From positions 1 to 64,000 of the forward strand of contig CANNGN010000015.1 of assembly GCA_947504195.1 (NCBI GenBank): a DNA stretch of 64,000 nt, written 5' to 3'. Position 1 is the stretch's first letter. Each line of letters opens with the position of its first letter. Both the position numbers and the translations under genes were made by a program. Under the pieces are notes generated by a model. The model saw only the letters and a program-made list of their open reading frames with translations, was not told the DNA's origin and searched no databases. Of the stretch, positions 43,159 to 52,018 are shown one piece after another. The stretch is from an uncultured Vibrio sp. Its GTDB lineage: Bacteria; Pseudomonadota; Gammaproteobacteria; Enterobacterales; Vibrionaceae.

Positions 43159-45294
43159 GTGTTACGTTCATTAAAAACAATACTAACCGGTGTACGAGGT
43201 AAGTTCCTTTTGATTAGCACATTATCGATTGTGATATGTGCTTTGGCGGTTTTCTTTGTCTCTTTAGAAGAGCATGAACAAATTTACCTTAATTCGGTTG
43301 AAGATAATATCGAGGCGTTGGCTGCGAATGTTGCCGATGATCTTCTTCTCTATCTTGTTGATCAGCCCGATAGTTTTGAACTCAAGAACCAGCTTCTCAT
43401 TTTTGAACGCTACGATCATATTATTTCTGCATTTATCTATGATGAGAAGTGGCAGGTTCTAGAAAGGTATATTAGCCCAAAGATCACTCCAATTCCTTTA
43501 AATGGATACATGTTTTCGAGCGAAAGCACACCGTCGGAGCTGCCCATTGGGGTTAGTCGAATTGAAGATCATTTAGTCGCGGTGTACCCAATTGGTGATG
43601 TCGCTGATCCAATTGGCTTTTTGCAAGTTGTTCAAGATTTTAAAACTCCTATTGTTAAAAGTCGTGATGCACTTTTTGCTACCGCGATGCCACTTGTGGT
43701 GATTGTCCTACTCATTTCGCTCTCACTGACTTGGTATTTCTTTCAACATCTGTTTGCGCCTCTCATTGATTTATCTGAATTTACACGATTAATTGGGAGA
43801 ACTCGCGATTACACATTACGTTTTAAAACGAAAGGTAACGACGAAATTTCTAATTTGAGCCGCGATGTCAACTCGATGCTTGAGACGATTAATAAAGAAA
43901 ACAAGTTAAACAAGGAGCAGAATGCCATCCTACGCACTCAGCAAGACTCTATGTATCAGCTTGCTAATTTTGACCAACTGACCGATCTACCAAATCGACG
44001 CAATATTATTGAATTTTTAGATCTTCATTTGGAAACAGCAAAGATTCAACAAAATGAAGTGGCGATTCTCTATTTTGATGTTGATAGTTTTAAGGCTGTA
44101 AATGATCGATTAGGGCATGAAACGGGCGATAAACTGCTGATAAAAATCAGTCAAGAAGTGAAATCTTGCATGCGCCCCAATGACATTCTTGCTCGCTTAG
44201 CTGGTGACGAATTTTTGGTTGTATTGATTGATGGTATCGATATTGAACTAGTTAGAACGATTGCCGCTCGTATCATCGAGCAATTTAAATCACCCGTAAA
44301 GGTCGGAAAATGGGAAATACACACCGGTGTTAGTATTGGAATTTCTTTGGGGAGTCAGGCGAATTATAGTGTTGATTCTTTGATATCGAATGCCGATATC
44401 GCGATGTATGTATCTAAGAATGAGGGACGTGGGTTAGCGACGGTATTTGAGCCGAAGATGCTAAATGAGAATAGTAGAAAGCTTCAAATCGTAAATCTAA
44501 TTCCACAAGCGCTTGAAAATAAGGAATTTAGTTTACGCTATCAGCCGAAAGTCTCGAGCGCTGGGAATATTGACTCTGTCGAAGCTCTGATCCGTTGGGA
44601 AAGTCCCGATCTTGGCTTCATTTCGCCAGGTGAGTTTATTCCTATTGCCGAAAGTGGTGGACGTATTGGGGATATTACTCACTGGGTTATATCTAATGTT
44701 GCTCAAGATTTGAATCAGATATTGGAAATTTGTGGTGCTGACACGGTTGTGTCATTGAACATCTCCTCGAAAGACTTGTTGATACCAAATTTAGAGCAGC
44801 ACATTCTGTCTTCGTTACAAAAAAATGGGCAAAGTATTCGGTCACTACAATTTGAGATAACAGAATCAAGTTTTCTTGAAGAGTTTGATATTGCCAATGA
44901 CTTCTTTTCACGAATACGATCATTAGGTGGAACGATAGCTCTAGATGATTTTGGGACAGGATATTCGTCACTGAGTTACCTGACACGTATCGAAATTGAT
45001 ACGTTAAAGATTGACAGGCAATTTGTCTTTAATGCATTGAATAGTGAAAAAGACGCAATGGTACTGAATTCTATTATCGAATTGTCGAATAAAATGGACT
45101 TGTTCAGTTGTTGCGAAGGTATTGAAACAGCAGAGCATGCGATTTATTTGATCGACCTAGGGTGCAATAGCTTACAGGGATATTATTTTGCTCATCCGGT
45201 CACCATTGATCAGCTCGATCATGCGGTATCAGTCGCCAAGACGAATTATCGAGATTTGTATCCTACAGAGTCTCATATACACAGTGTTAGTTAG
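43159..45294 (+). CDS. Membrane GGDEF/EAL cyclic-di-GMP enzyme with periplasmic sensor
   Basis: The 711-residue protein begins at a GTG after TTGGAG. Domains are a membrane helix (about 15-35), a periplasmic segment of about 140 residues (CHASE8-like by size and position), a second helix (about 172-195), HAMP (about 195-250), GGDEF (about 275-430) and EAL (about 445-690). The GGDEF loop reads AGDEF (348-352), a variant still seen in active cyclases. EAL motifs are intact (VEALIRW at 474-480; LDDFGTGYSS), so phosphodiesterase activity is likely. It is the last gene of the operon, 45 bp after the periplasmic protein gene. Confidence 0.88.
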   Translation: MLRSLKTILTGVRGKFLLISTLSIVICALAVFFVSLEEHEQIYLNSVEDNIEALAANVADDLLLYLVDQPDSFELKNQLLIFERYDHIISAFIYDEKWQVLERYISPKITPIPLNGYMFSSESTPSELPIGVSRIEDHLVAVYPIGDVADPIGFLQVVQDFKTPIVKSRDALFATAMPLVVIVLLISLSLTWYFFQHLFAPLIDLSEFTRLIGRTRDYTLRFKTKGNDEISNLSRDVNSMLETINKENKLNKEQNAILRTQQDSMYQLANFDQLTDLPNRRNIIEFLDLHLETAKIQQNEVAILYFDVDSFKAVNDRLGHETGDKLLIKISQEVKSCMRPNDILARLAGDEFLVVLIDGIDIELVRTIAARIIEQFKSPVKVGKWEIHTGVSIGISLGSQANYSVDSLISNADIAMYVSKNEGRGLATVFEPKMLNENSRKLQIVNLIPQALENKEFSLRYQPKVSSAGNIDSVEALIRWESPDLGFISPGEFIPIAESGGRIGDITHWVISNVAQDLNQILEICGADTVVSLNISSKDLLIPNLEQHILSSLQKNGQSIRSLQFEITESSFLEEFDIANDFFSRIRSLGGTIALDDFGTGYSSLSYLTRIEIDTLKIDRQFVFNALNSEKDAMVLNSIIELSNKMDLFSCCEGIETAEHAIYLIDLGCNSLQGYYFAHPVTIDQLDHAVSVAKTNYRDLYPTESHIHSVS

Positions 45295-45296
45295 CG

Positions 45297-45334
45297 AAAA
45301 TAAAGCCAAGTGATTGAACTTGGCTTTATTTTTA
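45297..45334. terminator. Bidirectional terminator after the GGDEF/EAL gene
   Basis: AAAATAAAGCCAAGT pairs with ACTTGGCTTTATTTT around GATTGA. T runs follow on both strands, between convergent genes. Confidence 0.92.
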
Positions 45335-45359
45335 ACAGTGGGTGTCGTTACGTAATTAT

Positions 45360-45725
45360 CTAGGCAAGTGCAAGTAAGATTGTTCCAATTGTTGCTGCAC
45401 CAGAGAGATATTGACCGGCAGAGTAGGAATCGTCTTTTTCTTCTTCAAGTTTTTCTGGATGCTCCATACCCAGTGCACCATAAGTGAAGGACTCCACTTT
45501 ATCACCAACGGTTTTATCTTTATCGCTGGCTTTAGCCTCTTTTCCTTCTATGTCTTGGAGAGCACTAAGCAGTGCTTTGCCTTCTTCAGACAGAGTCACT
45601 TTATTTGCTTCTACTTTTGTTACAGATTCTAATAACGTTGCTTTGTCAGGCTTCTCGGGAGAATCCTTCGGTTTAAGTATTGAAGATGTATTCGTTATTG
45701 TATTATCTGTTTTTGCTACATCCAT
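45360..45725 (-). CDS. Hypothetical protein, 121 residues
   Basis: I do not recognise a family. The N-terminal 35 residues are polar and Thr/Lys/Pro-rich (disordered look). A middle helix (VTLSEEGKALLSALQDIEG) follows, then a charged stretch. The end is Gly/Ala-rich and hydrophobic (SGAATIGTILLALA), which could be a C-terminal membrane tail. A minus-strand promoter region and convergent terminator make a single-gene unit. Composition supports a real gene. Confidence 0.6.
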   Translation of the reverse strand: MDVAKTDNTITNTSSILKPKDSPEKPDKATLLESVTKVEANKVTLSEEGKALLSALQDIEGKEAKASDKDKTVGDKVESFTYGALGMEHPEKLEEEKDDSYSAGQYLSGAATIGTILLALA

Positions 45726-45868
45726 AACATGCTCCCACCAGTTTCCTCATGACTATATCGGCGTGTAAAGCGAAATGTTGAGCACTATTTCATCATTATT
45801 TTCTGAAGGTGCTCATTTTATCGTCTACTAACGGTTAGGATAGCAAGTATTACGCCAACCTGATCGAG

Positions 45869-46690
45869 TTATGCTGGTGGTGAGATTTTCTGGTAGATTC
45901 GAATCATAAAGTGGGCATCGCATTCAAACACCGATTGCTGCGCTAGGTTAAATTTTACGCTTTCTGACGCTTTCCATGCAAAAGGGGTCATTTGCAATAA
46001 GTGGCTAGCATTTTCACCCGACAATGACATGGTGTAATGCAGCGCTTGCTCGTTGATCAATGAAAAATTGGGGATATTCTCGGGAGTCTCGTCATGCAGT
46101 CTCACATCTTGGTAAATCAGTGACTTAAGTTGGTAAAGGTGACGTCCAGCTGGTGTCACTGTGATAACGATACCTTTATCTTTAACAACTCGCATAAGTT
46201 CATCATCGTTGCATGGCGCGTAAATTCGAACTACAGCATCAAGGCCGTTATCTGTAAATGGGAGTCGCTGACTTGATGCGACACAAAAGTGGCTATCAGG
46301 GTAGGATTTCGCTGCGTAGCGAATGGCTATCTTCGAGATATCAAGACCATAGACAGAGGCTTTATGATTTGCCGCTGTCAACTGGCCTCGAAAGTAATCC
46401 GTGTAATAGCCTTCGCCGCACCCGATATCAAGTAGAGAACTTACTTGATTCTTTTGTAATAGATTACCGATGGCGTCGCGGAGAGGATGATAATGTCCAG
46501 TGGCAAGAAATTGCCGACGAGCGGTCATCATCTCTTTATTGTCGCCGGGATCTTTAGAACGCTTATGCTGAACCGGCATTAGATTGACATATCCTTCCTT
46601 TGCAATATCGAATTGGTGGTTATGTTCACAGGTATAACTGCCACTATTTTGTATTAATGTATTCTCACATAGCGGGCATTGGTAAGTCAT
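45869..46690 (-). CDS. rlmA: 23S rRNA (guanine-745-N1)-methyltransferase
   Basis: RlmA methylates G745 in helix 35 of 23S rRNA. The 273-residue protein opens with the zinc module CPLC...CEHNHQF (residues 5-24), then HKRSKDPGDNKEMM and the SAM-binding loop LLDIGCGEGYYT (about 87-98). Length and N-terminal zinc finger match RlmA(I) of gram-negative bacteria. The neighbouring yeaD-gapA pair is separately terminated. Confidence 0.93.
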   Translation of the reverse strand: MTYQCPLCENTLIQNSGSYTCEHNHQFDIAKEGYVNLMPVQHKRSKDPGDNKEMMTARRQFLATGHYHPLRDAIGNLLQKNQVSSLLDIGCGEGYYTDYFRGQLTAANHKASVYGLDISKIAIRYAAKSYPDSHFCVASSQRLPFTDNGLDAVVRIYAPCNDDELMRVVKDKGIVITVTPAGRHLYQLKSLIYQDVRLHDETPENIPNFSLINEQALHYTMSLSGENASHLLQMTPFAWKASESVKFNLAQQSVFECDAHFMIRIYQKISPPA

Positions 46691-46736
46691 AAATCACTCA
46701 TTGGTTATTTCAAAAAAGTCAGGGTAGAAAGGTGAA

Positions 46737-46758
46737 AAGGGTAGGGGTTCTACCCTTT
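46737..46758 (-). terminator. yeaD terminator (probable)
   Basis: AAGGGTAG pairs with CTACCCTT around a short G/T loop, followed on the minus strand by TTTTC, 13 bp past the yeaD stop. Confidence 0.6.
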
Positions 46759-46770
46759 GTAATCGTAACG

Positions 46771-47661
46771 TTATAAAGGCTGATATCCAATACGAGTTGT
46801 CAAAATATGCGTTTCTTCTGGTTGAAGTGTTATTCCAGAAGAAAGACAAGGAGCATGAACGGTTGATTCAACACAAAACATGGTTAGGTATGCGTCGTTT
46901 TGCATGTCAGGCATTGATTGTGAACCCGCAGACCAAGGGTTCCATAGAACTGCTGAGTTATGGCCACTGTTTTCAACCAAAATTTGACGTTTTAATACTG
47001 GATCAGTCACCGTGATTTTATCTTCAGGTTTGGTGTAAACGCGATCAATTGTATCCGTTAATTGAAGAGAATCATCGCCTCTACAAATTTTACTATCAAG
47101 CAATTTATCGATGTATTCACTGCCCATCCCAGTCGTTGTCACTTGCTGGATATCGCCGACGTTGAGATAAGAATGCAGCGCACCCGAGAATGTCCAAGCT
47201 TTTGCGTCAGTATTGTTTATTTCAAGTTGTACATCTAGGGTGTCGGAAATCGCAATATGGAGCAGAAGGGAAAACTCATATGGCCAGATAGCGCGAGTTT
47301 CATCGTTGGCCGTTAAGCCTAGAGTTACGACCACTCCCTCGTTGCTTTCTCTATGTTCGACTAATGACCACTCTTGGATCCGGGCAAAGCCGTGTGCTGG
47401 ATTTCCAATTCGACCAAACCAAGGCCAGCATAGCGGTATACCACCACGAATTGCGGTTTTTCCGTCCAACTTAGATTCTTGACTCATCCAAATGAGATCA
47501 TCTTGACCATTTGGCGAGAAAGAGACGACGTGCCCACCAAATAACGAGATAGCAGCAGTAGCTTTCTCATGCAAGACACGGATTAACTTTAGTTGTTGGT
47601 ATTCTACAATTGAAATGTTATTTGACAGCGCCGCTATGGCAGGAAGAGTAGAAAGATCCAT
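46771..47661 (-). CDS. yeaD: D-hexose-6-phosphate mutarotase (YeaD)
   Basis: YeaD-type enzymes interconvert anomers of glucose-6-phosphate. The 296-residue protein (ATG at 47661, with AAGGA 9 bp upstream; a longer reading to 47700 lacks support) has the galactose-mutarotase fold. Motifs include LFGGHVVSFSP, RGGIPLCWPWFG, ALHSYLNVGDI with the catalytic-type His, and FCVESTVHAP near the end. It follows gapA on the same strand, as in E. coli, though a strong terminator separates the two here. Confidence 0.9.
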   Translation of the reverse strand: MDLSTLPAIAALSNNISIVEYQQLKLIRVLHEKATAAISLFGGHVVSFSPNGQDDLIWMSQESKLDGKTAIRGGIPLCWPWFGRIGNPAHGFARIQEWSLVEHRESNEGVVVTLGLTANDETRAIWPYEFSLLLHIAISDTLDVQLEINNTDAKAWTFSGALHSYLNVGDIQQVTTTGMGSEYIDKLLDSKICRGDDSLQLTDTIDRVYTKPEDKITVTDPVLKRQILVENSGHNSAVLWNPWSAGSQSMPDMQNDAYLTMFCVESTVHAPCLSSGITLQPEETHILTTRIGYQPL

Positions 47662-47765
47662 AACATCTATTCCTTTTTGTTTTCTGCGAACAACAGGCAC
47701 ACGGAATATGGGTAATTATAATGAGAAGTGTGGATGATCACAGAGTAAGTGTAGTGAATTTCTGC

Positions 47766-47795
47766 AAATAAAAAGGCGACCATTGGCCGCCTTTA
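47766..47795 (-). terminator. gapA terminator
   Basis: AAAGGCG pairs with CGCCTTT around ACCATTGGC. On the minus strand a T run (TTTTTATTT) follows, about 27 bp after the gapA stop. Confidence 0.85.
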
Positions 47796-47821
47796 TAAAC
47801 AAGTTATGCTAAACGCTACTC

Positions 47822-48817
47822 TTATTTAGAGATGTGAGCGACTAGGTCAAGAACTTTGTTTGAGTAACCGATTTCGTTATCGTACCAAGATACAACTTTA
47901 ACGAATTTATCGTTAAGAGCGATACCAGCAGCAGCATCGAATACAGAAGTACAAGTTTCACCGATGAAATCTTGAGAAACAACAGCGTCTTCAGTGTAAC
48001 CAAGAACACCAGCCATTTCGCCTTCAGAAGCTTCTTTCATAGCTGCACAGATAGCTTCGTAAGAAGCACCGTTTTTAAGGTTAACTGTAAGGTCAACAAC
48101 AGAAACGTTAGCAGTTGGTACACGGAAAGCCATACCAGTTAGAAGACCGTTTACTTCAGGAAGTACAACGCCTACAGCTTTAGCAGCACCAGTTGAAGAT
48201 GGGATGATGTTTTGAGAAGCACCACGACCACCGCGCCAGTCTTTAGCAGATGGACCGTCAACAGTTTTTTGAGTTGCTGTAGTCGCGTGAACTGTTGTCA
48301 TAAGACCAGATTCGATACCGAACTTGTCGTTAAGTACTTTAGCGATAGGCGCTAGACAGTTAGTAGTACAAGAAGCGTTAGAAACGATGTCTTGACCAGC
48401 GTAAGTGTCGAAGTTTACACCGTTAACGAACATTGGAGTCGCGTCTTTAGATGGACCAGTAAGAACGACTTTCTTCGCACCAGCAGTGATGTGCTGACGT
48501 GCAGTTTCGTCAGTTAGGAAAATACCAGTTGCTTCAGCTACAACATCAACACCGATTTCATCCCACTTAAGGTCTGTAGGGTTACGTTCAGCAGTAACGC
48601 GTACAACGTTACCGTTTACTACTAGGTTACCGTCTTTAACTTCAACAGTACCGTTAAAGCGACCGTGAGTTGAATCGTACTTTAGCATGTATGCCATGTA
48701 ATCTACGTCGATAAGGTCATTAATACCTACAACGTCGATGTCATTGCGCTCTACAGAAGCACGGAATACGAAACGACCGATACGGCCAAAACCGTTGATA
48801 CCTACTTTAATAGTCAT
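47822..48817 (-). CDS. gapA: Glyceraldehyde-3-phosphate dehydrogenase
   Basis: GapA catalyses the NAD-dependent oxidation of glyceraldehyde-3-phosphate in glycolysis. The 331-residue protein starts MTIKVGINGFGRIGRF (NAD-binding). The active-site cysteine lies in SNASCTTNCLAP (about residue 150), with WYDNEIGYSNKVLD near the end. Codon use is strongly biased, as in highly expressed genes. I chose the ATG at 48817 (GGAGC upstream) over 48832. The long upstream region (339 bp) is shared with divergent msrB. Confidence 0.97.
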   Translation of the reverse strand: MTIKVGINGFGRIGRFVFRASVERNDIDVVGINDLIDVDYMAYMLKYDSTHGRFNGTVEVKDGNLVVNGNVVRVTAERNPTDLKWDEIGVDVVAEATGIFLTDETARQHITAGAKKVVLTGPSKDATPMFVNGVNFDTYAGQDIVSNASCTTNCLAPIAKVLNDKFGIESGLMTTVHATTATQKTVDGPSAKDWRGGRGASQNIIPSSTGAAKAVGVVLPEVNGLLTGMAFRVPTANVSVVDLTVNLKNGASYEAICAAMKEASEGEMAGVLGYTEDAVVSQDFIGETCTSVFDAAAGIALNDKFVKVVSWYDNEIGYSNKVLDLVAHISK

Positions 48818-49156
48818 TATTAGTTGCTCCACAACTTAATTTATGATGAAAGATAAACTGGTAGTAAAATTACAGAAACCAGTAACAATTCGCAACCGAT
48901 AATCGGACTTAACTTGTTTAATGTCAAAAAAAAACTTAGCTTTTTTTTGCTATCGGCCGCGAGAGATTATATTTTTTACTTGTTGTTAAACCGTTCTTTG
49001 CTAGTTATAAGTACATAATTAACATTTCATTGGTACTGTTAAACATATCAATGAAGATTGTTAAGTATACGAAGTATGTGCTACAACACGTGATCAGTGC
49101 AAGTATTTCAGTGAAAAATTACAGTTTATTGTTGCGATTATAAAGGAAAATCGATA
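48818..49156. other. Divergent promoter region between gapA and msrB
   Basis: No gene is supported. An A/T inverted repeat (about 48924-48950, long A run, CTTAGC, long T run) lies close to the gapA side and may affect its expression. AT-rich bases fill the rest. Confidence 0.5.
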
Positions 49157-49570
49157 GTGGATGATACGTTTAATCAGGTGAATAAATCGGATGAATATTG
49201 GCGTCAACGCCTTACCAAAGAAGAATTTGACGTTTGTCGACTGCGTGGAACGGAAGCGCCATTTAGCGGAAAACTTCTGCATAATAAAAGTACAGGCTTA
49301 TATCATTGCACATGTTGTTCTGTAGAGTTATTTCGCTCAGAAAATAAATATGATTCTGGCTGTGGCTGGCCAAGTTTTGATAAGCCGATAACAGAATCAT
49401 CAATACGATACGTCGTTGATAATAGCCATGGAATGGTTCGTAGCGAAATTCGTTGCGCATCTTGCGATAGTCATTTGGGCCACGCCTTTGAAGATGGTCC
49501 TGACACTACTGGTATGCGCTACTGTGTGAATTCAGTGTCATTAATTTTCAAAAATGATGATGAAAATTGA
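49157..49570 (+). CDS. msrB: Peptide-methionine (R)-S-oxide reductase
   Basis: MsrB reduces methionine-R-sulfoxide in oxidised proteins. The 137-residue protein has two CxxC zinc pairs (CTCC and CASC), the signature KYDSGCGWPSF and the catalytic cysteine in MRYCVNSVSL. The start is GTG at 49157, after AAAGGA. Length and sequence match E. coli MsrB. The divergent arrangement with gapA is also seen in E. coli. Confidence 0.96.
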   Translation: MDDTFNQVNKSDEYWRQRLTKEEFDVCRLRGTEAPFSGKLLHNKSTGLYHCTCCSVELFRSENKYDSGCGWPSFDKPITESSIRYVVDNSHGMVRSEIRCASCDSHLGHAFEDGPDTTGMRYCVNSVSLIFKNDDEN

Positions 49571-49626
49571 TCAAATGTAGTTTTTTACTTTCTAATAGTG
49601 CCATCTATATTTGTAAACGGTTTGAG

Positions 49627-50457
49627 TTAATTGATAGGGTCAGGGATGATATCTGAACGATATTTCCCCTTGTTTATCGCGCTGATAACATCTGAAACGA
49701 TCTCGTTCAATTGGTCCATTTTTGTGTCGTCGAAATGGTAAAGTAACGCCAATTGGTCTTGGTCGACAATTGGGACGTTAAACTCCTTGGCGACCATTGC
49801 CCAAATGTATGACCGTTCCTTTTGATTGATTAACTGGTTGATACTGGCCAGTGATTCTAAGATTTCTGTATTTAGCTGTTTTGGCCCAGACGTTAATTCA
49901 AGAGCACGGTTAAGCAGCTTGAGAGTTTTGTTCTGGTCGACATCGGTATAGAAGGTAGCAAGGGCATATTGCAGTCGAGCCGTTTGGAGTTCAGGAGAAC
50001 GCTCCATTTGGAGAAACTCTCTACGTGCATCTTTATCGTTATTTTGACTCCAGAGAAAGTAGAGCGCTTCCGGTGTACGGAATTGGTGGAGCTCGTTACT
50101 GATTCTATCGAGATTGTTGCCAGCATTGACTAATGATTCGAAGCGCCGCTGTTTCATAAGAGGTTTATCAATAGGTTGCAGTTGAGCAGCGACCTCCATG
50201 CAAAGGCGGTACTCTTGAGTCAATTGGTATTCTTTGATTTTATTCACGTCACTCGGATCTCTTAATACCGTTCGGCGATGCCAGATTAAATCGGTTCGGG
50301 TTATTCGGCATTGACCATCATTGATGTTAAGTTCATCGCAGCGAAGTTCAGGCGTCGCGGCACAAAGCTGCTTGGTATCGCGTTTATTTTCAAAACACCC
50401 AACCAACAAGGCTGATAACAAGATTGTTAGGCAGAGTTTTAGTTGTGCATTTTTCAT
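49627..50457 (-). CDS. DUF2989 lipoprotein
   Basis: The 276-residue protein starts at the ATG at 50457 (MKNAQLKLCL) with a lipoprotein signal; the lipobox ALLVGC ends near residue 21. The mature part begins with several cysteines (CAATPELRC, GQCRI), followed by helical TPR-like repeats (YALATFYTDVDQNKTLKLLNRALEL). It appears to be the Vibrionaceae/Shewanella DUF2989 family, of unknown function. The charged residue (Phe/Glu) after the lipid Cys gives no clear Lol-avoidance signal, so outer-membrane sorting is likely. Confidence 0.78.
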   Translation of the reverse strand: MKNAQLKLCLTILLSALLVGCFENKRDTKQLCAATPELRCDELNINDGQCRITRTDLIWHRRTVLRDPSDVNKIKEYQLTQEYRLCMEVAAQLQPIDKPLMKQRRFESLVNAGNNLDRISNELHQFRTPEALYFLWSQNNDKDARREFLQMERSPELQTARLQYALATFYTDVDQNKTLKLLNRALELTSGPKQLNTEILESLASINQLINQKERSYIWAMVAKEFNVPIVDQDQLALLYHFDDTKMDQLNEIVSDVISAINKGKYRSDIIPDPIN

Positions 50458-50549
50458 AGGCTTGTGATCTATCACACCGATTTATTTTTCCCAACTTGAC
50501 GCAAAATATATAGCGGCTATGTTGGTAAAAAATTTAAGAGAAATATGTT

Positions 50550-50837
50550 ATGAATGTTCAACAGTTGGTCGACACAATCACTCCCGAAGCGTTTCAACGA
50601 ATAGTCTATGCCGTTGAAACGGGCAAATGGCCTGAAGGTAATGCTCTATCACCAGAGCAAAGAGAATCTTGTATTCAAGCCATGATGCTCTATCAATCTA
50701 AGCATAATAAACAACCTGAACATATGACAGTTGCAGCGGGTGGAGAATTGCATATTAAGTCTAAAAATGAGTTCAAACAGTCATTTTCTAACGCTGGAGA
50801 CGAGATATTACGTGTCAATCCTAACGATTCTGAATAA
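50550..50837 (+). CDS. yeaC: YeaC family protein (DUF1315)
   Basis: The 95-residue cytoplasmic protein is of the YeaC/DUF1315 family. It shows the typical opening LVDTITPEAFQRIVYAVETGKWPEG and the central LSPEQRESCIQAMMLYQSKH. Function is unknown. In E. coli yeaC also lies beside ansA and sppA, and that grouping is kept here (ansA and sppA follow on the other strand). Confidence 0.88.
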   Translation: MNVQQLVDTITPEAFQRIVYAVETGKWPEGNALSPEQRESCIQAMMLYQSKHNKQPEHMTVAAGGELHIKSKNEFKQSFSNAGDEILRVNPNDSE

Positions 50838-50888
50838 GTCAGTATCAATGAAGCAACCAAGGCTAGTGATTGCTACCTAGTTGTCGTT

Positions 50889-51902
50889 TTACAATGACAT
50901 CTCACCCCGTAACACCAATTGCATTTGTTGTTTCACTTCTTCATAGCTGAGCTCTTTACTTAATAAGTAATGGAGCTTGGCTAGAGCCGCTTCTGGCGTC
51001 ATGTCATAACCACTAATTACGCCAGCATCAGCAAGCGAACACCCTGTTGCATAGCCGCCCATATTGACTTTTCCGGCAAGACACTGAGTTAAGTTGATCA
51101 CAATAACACCACGTTCGGAAGCTTCCTTTAATTGAGCTAATAATTCCGGGTTTTGAGGCGCGTTCCCAACGCCAAAAGTCAGTAAGATCATGGCATTGAC
51201 GGGTTGTTGCAATGTGTTGCGAATGACCTCATGAGATATCCCCGGATACATCGTAATCACTCCGATAGGTTGAGGGGTGATCCGGCTAACATGAAACTTT
51301 TCTGGTACAGGCTTACTGAGCTGCACACCACTGCTGAGCTTGATGTTTATTCCTGCTTCAAGTAATGGCGGTAAATTGGGCGAAGTAAAGGCACTAAAAC
51401 CATCTGCATGGGATTTAGTACTGCGATTGCCCCGCATTAGCTGGTTATTAAAGAAAAGTGTAACTTCATTTATTGGGTAATTCGCGGCGATGTGTAAAGC
51501 GTTTAAAAGGTTCGCTTGGCCATCTGAACGGAGTTGGGCAAGTGGTATTTGGGAGCCTGTTACAATGACCGGTTTACCAAGGTTTTCCAACATAAAAGAC
51601 AACGCAGAAGCGGTGAATGCCATGGTGTCAGTGCCATGAAGGATGACAAAGCCGTCATATTTTTCATAGTTATCACGAATGTCATCCGCAATCTGTTGCC
51701 AATCCTTAGGGCTCATATCTGATGAGTCAATCAGGGGCTCATACTCATGAATGGTATAAAGAGGCATCTCAGAACGATGAAATTCAGGCATACTTTCGAG
51801 CTGCTTTTTCATGTAGCCCGCAACAGGAACAAAACCATGATCCGACTTTTGCATTCCGATCGTGCCGCCTGTGTAGGCGATATAAATGTGTTTTCTAGTC
51901 AT
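50889..51902 (-). CDS. ansA: L-asparaginase I (cytoplasmic)
   Basis: AnsA hydrolyses asparagine to aspartate and ammonia. The 337-residue protein has both catalytic threonine motifs, AYTGGTIGM (residues 9-17) and VILHGTDTMAFTASAL (about 85-100). There is no signal peptide, so it is the cytoplasmic type I enzyme. It follows sppA on the same strand after 116 bp without a terminator, and the pair is probably co-transcribed as in E. coli. Confidence 0.95.
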   Translation of the reverse strand: MTRKHIYIAYTGGTIGMQKSDHGFVPVAGYMKKQLESMPEFHRSEMPLYTIHEYEPLIDSSDMSPKDWQQIADDIRDNYEKYDGFVILHGTDTMAFTASALSFMLENLGKPVIVTGSQIPLAQLRSDGQANLLNALHIAANYPINEVTLFFNNQLMRGNRSTKSHADGFSAFTSPNLPPLLEAGINIKLSSGVQLSKPVPEKFHVSRITPQPIGVITMYPGISHEVIRNTLQQPVNAMILLTFGVGNAPQNPELLAQLKEASERGVIVINLTQCLAGKVNMGGYATGCSLADAGVISGYDMTPEAALAKLHYLLSKELSYEEVKQQMQLVLRGEMSL

Positions 51903-52018
51903 TGAGAGGTCGACAGCTTAATTATAGGGAGTGCAAGAATTATAGCGGAATCTGAGGTGATCAGAAGAGGAACGTCGAAATCCGTATTTGACGTTCCTTT
52001 TCTAAATGGTTTTGTCTC

